Assembly: GCA_039619475.1 (NCBI GenBank) | Contig: CM077116.1 | Location: forward strand, 178,527,863 to 178,591,862 | Reading direction: 5' to 3' | Origin: Icerya purchasi | Lineage: Eukaryota; Arthropoda; Insecta; Hemiptera; Monophlebidae | Length of the DNA stretch: 64,000 nt | Shown: positions 56,427 to 64,000 of the stretch, in pieces | Position numbering within the stretch: the stretch's first letter is position 1 | Layout of the letters: each line of letters opens with the position of its first letter | The notes under the pieces: generated by a model | The model's input: the letters and a program-made list of their open reading frames with translations, nothing else | Databases searched by the model: none | Told to the model about the DNA's origin: nothing | Made by a program: the position numbers and the translations under genes

Positions 56427-56473
<47 letters not shown>
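56426..56473. repeat. (AAT)n microsatellite
   Basis: About 48 bp of an AAT run. It accounts for the Ile-, Leu- or Asn-rich frames seen there. Confidence 0.95.
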
Positions 56474-56474
<1 letters not shown>

Positions 56475-56758
56475 GAAAAGGAAATGGTTGAGTGGAAAAG
56501 TTGAAATTTAATAAAAGGGTGGTTAATATAAATGAAAGGTTTGGTTGATGGCCAAATGGTTTTACGCCGGGCTGGAAAAAAAAAAAAAAAAAAGAAGAAA
56601 AAAGAAAGAACCACAACATATCGTGAGCGCAAACAAACGTTTAATTATACTAATTCCTATATTAACTAATCAACGATTCTTTAATATTCACAATGACGGA
56701 ATTAATTTACGTTGTATACCAGTGTGACTATATACACATATATATGTATATAAGTATA

Positions 56759-57184
56759 TATGGTGTTCTGAAACTAATTCATGAAATTTATTTTACGCTA
56801 TAAAGCTCGTCAAAATGAAAAAAAAAAAATCCTGAGAGAAAAATCAGTAGGGCGAACAATTAATTAAATTAATTCATTGTTAGTATAGTAAAATGGTTAA
56901 CATATTGAGCACTTGCTCTAGGCCATTGACAAATCATTGTTACTATACATTTACGACTACATTTAATACATTTTTACTTCTTTTCAATATTTATTTTCTT
57001 TTTATTTTAAAAAATATTGATTTGTAAAAAAAAATATATTTTCTCATTTAAATTAAATGATTAAATTTATCATAACTAGTTAATTGTTCGCTCAAATTAT
57101 TTTTCCCTCAGGACATTTTTAGCCATTTTGACGAGCTATATAGAGGGTAAAACAAATTTCCTGAATTAGTTTCAGAACACCCTG
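56759..57184. mobile_element. MITE with GGTGTTCTGAAACT termini
   Basis: Left end GGTGTTCTGAAACTAATTCA, right end TGAATTAGTTTCAGAACACC then CTG. Arms continue inward (AGCTCGTCAAAATG versus CATTTTGACGAGCT; GAACAATTAATTAAAT versus TAGTTAATTGTTCG). A terminus CAGGGTGTTC on the right is typical of short mariner/Tc1-like MITEs. The 426-bp element is non-coding. Flanking TA-rich DNA hides the target duplication. Confidence 0.75.
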
Positions 57185-59456
57185 TGTATATGTTTACGTA
57201 AAAATAAATCCTCAGAATTAATTAAACAAAACGAATATTAAACAATGTAGCAGGAAAACGATTAAAGTAACGTGAATCAAAGAAGGAAATTATATTTTTC
57301 ATCATTGCAAACGCGGGGATAAACAGAAAAGTATCTTAAAGCTAGCCTTAACAAGGGCTGTTTCTAATTAAGCCACGAATGACAATCGAACGAAGGAAAA
57401 AAAACCGCAACTTAGCAGGAAACTCGTAGTACGGAACAAGATAGCAAACAATTAATAGAAACAATTTTAAAAGAAAAGGAACGAACTATTGAAATTCTTG
57501 GTAAAACTAACGAACCAACGCTATTATTAAATCGGACGAAATTCGCAACAATAAGTTAAATATTTTCAGCGACGTTTCACACTGATTGACGCAAAGAATC
57601 AGAATAGATGAATTAACATCGAATAGTGGAATGAAAATTATCGATATTTAAAATTAACCGAACCGAATAACTGAATAACTGAATAACTAACTAAAATAAC
57701 CAACAAAACAAGTAAAATACTTGAAAATACAGTTAACGATAATAATAAGATAAATAAAGCCAATATAATCGAAATAAAGTAAATCAGCGAATTAATTGAA
57801 ATAACATGTACAATACAATTTAAAATTAAAGCGAAAGTACTACTAACAATATTGATACGAACTGGCGCGGTTAGTTTTCAGAATTATTTGTTCGATTGCG
57901 AGAAGTTGTATATTTGGCGCTATCTCTCGGTGAATTCTTACAAGTAGTTAATATACATATGCCGAACATTGATATCGGATTTTATCACGATCGTAAAGTT
58001 GAATGCATGGCGAAGGGAGTGATTGCGATCGAGCTGTTCGGTAAGATCTGATAAATTCCCGATATTCGGGCATGGTAGATGCGATTGCGATTGTGCCTGT
58101 GTGTGTATTAATTCCGAAAAAGTCGAGTCGCGTATTGTTCGGCTAGCAGAAATCCGTATTAGCTCGTGTGGTGCAGGTGCGGCGCATGTAACAACGACTG
58201 TGCGTGAGACAACACGTAAAGTGACAGAGAAATTTTGTAATCCCCGGTAAACGGCCTAAGAAATATTTATTTGATAAGGAGGATAGCTGGTTATTCGGCT
58301 TCGGTCGGGGTTCTATCGCGATATAATTAGTAGGTAAGGCAGGTGTGCAATTGTTGATCTAATCGTCGATCATAAACCGTCGCTACACATCGTGCTAGTC
58401 GCTGATTAACGTTATCACACAGTGTTCAGAAAAGGCTAGTCAGTCAGACGACGAAACCGTTGTTGCTCGTTTTTATGCCGTTGGTCGACATATATTTTGT
58501 ATGACTGTCTAGTCAAGAATCGTGTCTTTTTAAATGGGTTTTCTCGCGGAATTTATAATTAGGACAGCAGAAATATACATGTTTTTTTCGAAGGCTTTCT
58601 GTTGTTAAGGTTTTATTTACCGTGAAATATCAACAACACTTGGGTACGGGTCTGTGGTGATATTCCCCGAAGGTAGCGTACACGTCGTACGCACAACACT
58701 ATAAATGAATATGAAGGATTGTTTTAAAAAGATATTTATATATTATGGAATTTCAGTCATAATAAAGTAGAGCCGGAATTCTATAAAATCATTTCTTAAA
58801 CTGCTTGAATTTATAGAAAAGCAAGAACGGGAATATATTAACGTATTCGTAATTTCCAAATGATTTTAGATGACTTTAAGATGAACGAAGTATACAGACG
58901 GAGATGTACATTATTAGTAGGCAAACGGTTACATTAGCACCTAAGGGGAATTCTCGGGGGTGTGCACGAGACAGGACTGGTCGGCACGATAAGAGAACGA
59001 GGGTAGCCAGTTTCGGCAGAGAAGTTATTCGTGTTTATCGGTAATTAACGGTGTAACATACGAAACGTGTCACACGGGGTACATCGTCTCGGTATAGCAA
59101 TAGCGTAAGATCCTTTTAAACAGCCTCCCCCCACCCCACTTTAATATTTTTTTTCAAAATCTACTGCAAATGTTTGTGCAGAAAGGTGCACAAAGTTTCA
59201 TCGTTTGTACACATTCCTGTCTTATAATATTGGAGAAAAATAATTAATAAAAAGTGGCCAATGAAGTTTCTGGCGTATTAGTTCACTGCTAAATAATCGT
59301 TCAATACAAAAATCGAAACAAATATCATTTAGAAAGCTGTTAATTATTTCACATTTTTATTTATTAGGAAATTAATCGGTTTACTTTTTTAATATCTAAA
59401 ATTAATATTTAAAATTTATACGTTGTAGTTTATTAATTTATAATTTTGTAATACAA
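57185..59456. other. Intergenic DNA, partly GC-richer, no gene called
   Basis: From about 57850 to 59130 the sequence is less AT-rich and free of obvious repeats. It contains donor-like sites such as CG|GTAAGA (58039) and GTAAGG (58334). This could be promoter or 5'-UTR sequence of a neighbouring gene running to the right, but no protein-coding exon is recognisable. Confidence 0.3.
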
Positions 59457-59671
59457 GCAGCATAACTTCCTTTTTTAAAATGCGCCACTTTATTTCTGCT
59501 AAATTTTTTAAAGAAATAATAACAGAAAATCGAAATACATACTCTAGATCCCCCGTTGGGGCAATATGTATGTTTTTTCCCCTGCAATTTTATTTCGATT
59601 TTCTGTTATTATTTCTTTAAAAAATTCAGTAGAAAAAAAGTGGCGCATTTTAAAAAAGGAAGTTATGCTGC
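59457..59671. repeat. Near-perfect 215-bp palindrome
   Basis: Arms of about 83 bp: GCAGCATAACTTCC to AGAAAATCGAAATA on the left and its complement, TATTTCGATTTTCTGTTATT to GGAAGTTATGCTGC, on the right. They enclose a 45-50 bp loop containing GATCCCCCGTTGGGGC. Only a few mismatches are visible. It would form a long hairpin RNA if transcribed. Confidence 0.85.
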
Positions 59672-60293
59672 CGCACTCTGTGCATCATGAATATGGGATT
59701 GTGTTCCCGCGACATGTCGATGATTAATTTTCATTATATATTTTCCGACAAAGTTTAATTGTATATTTGTTTAAATTAATATTTTCTTTTAATTTATCGT
59801 GATATCAGCATCCTCTGTATTACGTTAACCATTAAAAATAAACAAATATTGAAAATCACAAATTCTTCCATTAAAAAAATTTATGTGAATTTATTCATTG
59901 TTTCTCAAAAAATAGCAGATACACTAAAATACATATATAAACCTTTTTATAAAATCAGATAAAAATAAAGAAAGTATACGATATAAGAGATAGAAAAAAA
60001 GCATTAGTAAAACGTTTACATTTGGTCACTGCAACAATTATTTATTTTTATACAGGTATAAGACAAATAAAATGTTTCAATTAAAGGGGTATTACAAAAA
60101 ATGAAATAAAGGGAATAAAAATAGTGCACAACCAAATGTAATTGTAACACTAATTATTTAAAAAGCTTAATAAATTATAAAATTCAACAATATTATATCA
60201 AAAAATAATCTTGCATATAAAATAAAAACATATTATAGTTATAAAGAGAACGTATAAAATAAATCAAAATAATCAGTAAGATGAAGTTGCTCA
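59672..60293. other. Intergenic AT-rich DNA
   Basis: Nothing recognised. Confidence 0.4.
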
Positions 60294-61250
60294 TCACTGT
60301 AATACAAAAAAAAAAAAAAACATAGAAAATCCGAAGTATAACGAAAATTTGTATGGACGATATAAAAATTTACTAATCGCATAGAAGTCTATTTTTGAAA
60401 GCGAGCAATACTGCTGTGTGCAATATTTTGAATATACTACAATCTGAATATTAACGCGCTCTGTATTATTTACATTTCTCACTGTTTCTTTTGTGTCATC
60501 ATAGATCTGCCATGCATTTAGTGGCTCCCGATAACAGTGGACATGGAAATGCCCTATAGCAGTATATGAAATCGTTGACCTTTGATTATTAGGTGTTGTA
60601 CAACTCCTCTTAAATAATAAATATCTGAATTTACAGCTAGAGTTAATGACATTTTACATAATTCTATTTGAATATCAGCCATATTGGATAAGTTAATTAT
60701 ATTAAATATTACATGTTCATTATACTGTATCGCTGTAATATTTTCTGTATCTGAATAGGAACATATATTACATAACTTGGAAGAATTCATTTCTTTATTT
60801 AAATATTCTGATAGTTCTTTAGTTCCATCTATACATGTGTTAATACAAACGTCTATAACAATTTTACACTCATTCCATACATTTTTACATTTTTTGTAGT
60901 TAATTTGAAATGTAACTGATGAATCATGAAATATTTTTTTACAAAGTTTATCAACAGGCTGTTCCACTGAAAGCAATGAAATGTTATGCGGCATTAATTT
61001 TGCATTATGATATTTACATAAAATCCTTGCCCGTTTTCTATACGTTTGAATTGTGACACAATCACGTAAACGTGTGTACACAAGATCATATAAAGGGTCA
61101 TTTTCTTTTTTTTCTCATATTTTTCGTATTGTGCGCTCTCGTAAAAACATACAGCTATAATTTGAATAACTAAATCAATTGCACATGTGATTAATAATAC
61201 AAAATTCCTTTCTGGTAACCGTATAGACTTAAAAGATGACTGATCCATTT
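60294..61250 (-). pseudogene. C19-like (ubiquitin-protease-type) cysteine peptidase ORF with frameshifts
   Basis: Minus-strand frames join over two frameshifts. 61248 downward reads MDQSSFKSIRLPERNFVLLI then TCAIDLVIQIIAVCFYESAQ. An A-run near 61105 shifts to DPLYDLVYTRLRDCVTIQTY (61081-60554), with CNICSYSDTENITAIQY and SLTLAVNSDIYYLRGVVQ. Near 60590 it shifts again to AIGHFHVHCYREPLNAWQIY then DDTKETV. The Cys box (TCAID), His box (GHFHVHCYR) and Asp box (WQIYDD) are in the order and spacing of a compact C19 peptidase. A decayed transposon-borne or host gene copy is likely. The family assignment is by motif only. Confidence 0.45.
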
Positions 61251-61325
61251 TTTTATTAATCCTATTGTCTTGGATCGAGCTTTTGAAAATATATTCCTCT
61301 GTGCAAGATTTTTTTTTTTTTTTAG

Positions 61326-61730
61326 CTAAATATTGGATTTTCTTTTTTTAGGACTTCTTGATTGAATGTTTACCAAATTTTTTTCTGCTTTTTTCTCGTC
61401 GCTTATTAAAGGAATTTGAAAACAATTAACTTCCTGATTTACATTTTTTGAAAAATGTTTAACATTGGCTTCTAAATATGTGCGTAGAAGTTCCTTCTTT
61501 CTTGCAACAAGTGGCAAAGGGTTATTTTTCAAGTTCAAATTTTCATTTACAGTACATATAGAATCTGATGCATTAACCTGATCGCAAGATATTACTTTTA
61601 CAATTTCGGCATTTAATTTAGCATTAACTAATCTATAAGTCAATTTTTTAATTTTAATTTGAAATTTTGACCGAAGGCTATAAAGAAGTAAAAATCGAAA
61701 TATTTTGTCCAAAGTAATGATAACTGTCAT
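61326..61730 (-). other. Hypothetical lysine-rich ORF upstream of the C19-like frames
   Basis: A 134-codon open frame, Lys- and Asn-rich, ending SPKKRKSNI. It lies about 80 bp upstream (minus strand) of the C19-like ORF cluster and could be its N-terminal part. No domain recognised; AT-rich composition lowers confidence. Confidence 0.25.
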
Positions 61731-64000
61731 TCACACGGAAATGCAGGAAAAATTCGCATTCCTGTGTAAAAGACAGGTATCATCACTTCGGACAAAACAT
61801 ATTCAAAAGTGCCCTTGTATAAGCTAAACCAAGACATGCGTTAATAGTATCAATAACAACAAACTACAGGAATTAGAAATATAAAAATCAAAAGTAAATC
61901 GATAAAAGGAATGGAGAAATAAACGACATTTTTTGTTCAGTTCAGCAAAAAAAAATAAAGTATCGTTTTCACGGGTCCTATTGAAATATTTGCAGCTCTG
62001 CTTCTCCGAATTTGCTGAAAAGCACCAAATTTTTTTTAAACACATTTTTGTGAAGAAAATGAATTGTGCGCAAATAGGACTTCCCCTAAAAATTATAGGT
62101 AATTTATCCATTCTTTCCGTTTCCTCATGTTGATAATATTTAATGGTAAACATAAAAATAAAAAGCAAATTTTATATAAAAAAGTTAATGGTTGCAAATT
62201 TCTTGGAAAGGGAATTTATTTTAAAATCACAAAGTAATAATTTATGTAAGAAAAAAAAAATTCATTACGTAGTTTTAAAAGTTATAAAATCATTCAGATA
62301 TTTTATAAAAACAATAAATCTCAATATTAAACCTACTTAATAATAAAAAATACAAAAAAAACGATTATTAAAATCCATGAATGAAATAGGTAAATATGTA
62401 TAGGATTATTGAAAATACTTCTGATTACGTTAAAAATAAATTTACTGAAATAAAAATAAAAGTGGGACAACAAAAATTTTAAATATACTGTGAACAAGAA
62501 AAAGAAAATACTCAGGAGTATTAATGTAAATTCCCTTTAAATAAAACATAACGAAAATAGAAAATTTTCGACAAAATTTATGAAAAGCCAAAATACATTC
62601 AAATTATTAAATTTCACTTCTAATTTTTTTGATGCTATTAGTGTAAATGAAACATCGATATCTAAGAAATCACAAGAAAATTTATTCAAAAAAAAATAAT
62701 TAAAAATAATAATTTTTTCAAACATAATACGCAGATAGTATTGGGATACAAATATTTTAGTTTACTCACTACTTGTTATGAAGAATATTATAATCCACTA
62801 ATCTCAGGAAATTTACAAAAAAAAAAGCAGAATCAACTAAACTTCTCACGAACAGACACCAATTTTTATAGAAGATGCTAAAAATTTAAACTAAAAGTGA
62901 GCGGCTTTTAACCGGAATACTACACAACAAGTGGTTAAGAGTTTTTGAAATACTCAGGCAACATTATGACAACTATTTTATACCGTCAAACACTTTACCA
63001 TTTAAACGTTCTTAGCCGTCATGCTCCACTCCACTAAAAAAAAATTCCTAAAATGAAAAAAAAGATAAAAGGAACGGAGATCTTTAAAATGTGCGGTAAA
63101 CATTGACTTTATGTGAAATTCTACTTGTAGCGAAAATAACTCAAACGCGTCAGTAAATAAGTTCAGTCAAGCATGATGTTTCATGCGCTGAGGATTCCAT
63201 ACGTAAGACTATAATTTACGTTTACATAATACTAAATTTAAAACAAAAAAATTTGATTTTTCGCGCCGTATCCGTTGTTTTTTACACTTTTTTCTAACTA
63301 TTCGCCAACATCGAACGTTTCGTTAAAGAAATGAAGTACGGTTTAGTTCTCGACAAAAAGCGATCTTTCCATCAATATACATATTCGGAAAAAAAAAATT
63401 CGGAACTTTTGAGCTTTCGGCGCCCCGAAGGTATAAATATAAAGTTGTAAGTTCGGCTATAGTTTTTCTACAAAGCGGTCCTTTACGCATATTTTTGAGT
63501 TACTTTTTCTCAACTTTTTTACTGTGGCTATTGCTTAGGTGAACATCTTTTTTTTTGCCAATTTTGGGCCCAAAGAGGGGGTCTGTATAATTTCTCAATC
63601 GTAATTTTTTGATTTTATGTAATAGCTTCAGCGTTTTGTTTTCTATTTTAAATTTCACTTTTAAAGAGTTATCTGATGATTAGTTATGAATTTTTTAAGA
63701 ATGATTTTTGATAATGTTTTAAATTTCATATTATATATTCTTGACGGTTTTTTGGGTTTTTCGTAGCCCAGAGTAATCGGTTAGTTCGAAGTTATAGATT
63801 TTCTTAAAGAGAATTTCAATTTTAATTTATGATCCAATTTTGAAGTTTATAAATCAGACCGTTCGTGAGTTATTGATTTTTGTTGATATTTTTGTCGTTT
63901 CTGAACCATTTTATCAGGATTCCGAATGTACGGAATCCTAAAAATAATCTTTGCTGATAGAATAAAAACACATTATTAAACAGTAAAGCAATGACTAGCG
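61731..64000. other. Intergenic AT-rich DNA
   Basis: Only short biased frames. The last 800 bp are slightly less repetitive but hold nothing I recognise. Confidence 0.4.

Noticed and set aside
56387..56632. Poly-Ile and poly-Leu ORFs near 56.5 kb
   Set aside because: Products of the (AAT)n microsatellite and a poly(A) tract.
57850..58500. First exon or promoter of a gene to the right
   Set aside because: Composition and donor-like sites are suggestive, but there is no protein signature, TATA or ATG context strong enough to call it.

Overview
The window is animal, most likely insect, genomic DNA. It is AT-rich and contains spliced genes with consensus GT-AG introns, and its non-LTR retrotransposons (Jockey, I-group with RNase H, RTE-like), Helitrons, hAT relics and miniature inverted-repeat elements are typical of arthropods. 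No bacterial operon, CRISPR array or intact rRNA/tRNA gene is visible. The species cannot be fixed from the sequence.

The only confidently identified host gene is galactokinase (GALK, GHMP kinase family) on the + strand. Seven in-phase coding exons (3461-3594, 19452-19585, 32850-32968, 34808-34989, 48972-49128, 53109-53229, 55176-55298) encode about 323 residues and end in a TAG stop. The exon(s) with the N-terminal galactose-binding motif were not found and presumably lie upstream of the window. Almost everything from 3.6 to 55 kb is therefore GALK intron, bloated by nested transposons.

Intron by intron. Before the first visible exon lie a decayed Jockey LINE and a tRNA-like SINE. The 3.6-19.4 kb intron holds a 14-kb minus-strand Helitron (5355-19342) with textbook ends. 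A 4.4-kb long-inverted-repeat element (10103-14540) has inserted into its Rep reading frame and left a 4-bp target duplication. The 19.6-32.8 kb intron holds a hAT transposase relic, then an I-group LINE (element A, 21132-30410) with a second I-group LINE (element B, 25863-28762) inserted inside its ORF1, then two LINE fragments. The 33-34.8 kb intron holds an RT fragment and a possible unrelated first coding exon with a signal peptide. The 35-49 kb intron holds a palindromic MITE, a long-TIR MITE split by a near-full-length Jockey LINE (36121-40481) with a 12-bp target duplication, another palindrome, an RTE-like fragment, a diverged kilobase-scale inverted repeat, an internally deleted Helitron (44430-45548) and LINE debris. 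The last introns hold a small hAT MITE and low-complexity DNA.

Downstream of GALK (55.3-64 kb) are a tandem repeat, a mariner-like MITE, a near-perfect 215-bp palindrome, and a minus-strand, frameshifted ORF cluster resembling a C19 (ubiquitin-protease-like) cysteine peptidase. The rest is AT-rich DNA with nothing recognised.

No metabolic pathway can be read from gene neighbourhood here. The interest lies in the gene architecture and in the nesting order of the mobile elements, several layers of which can be proven because removing the inner element restores the outer reading frame.
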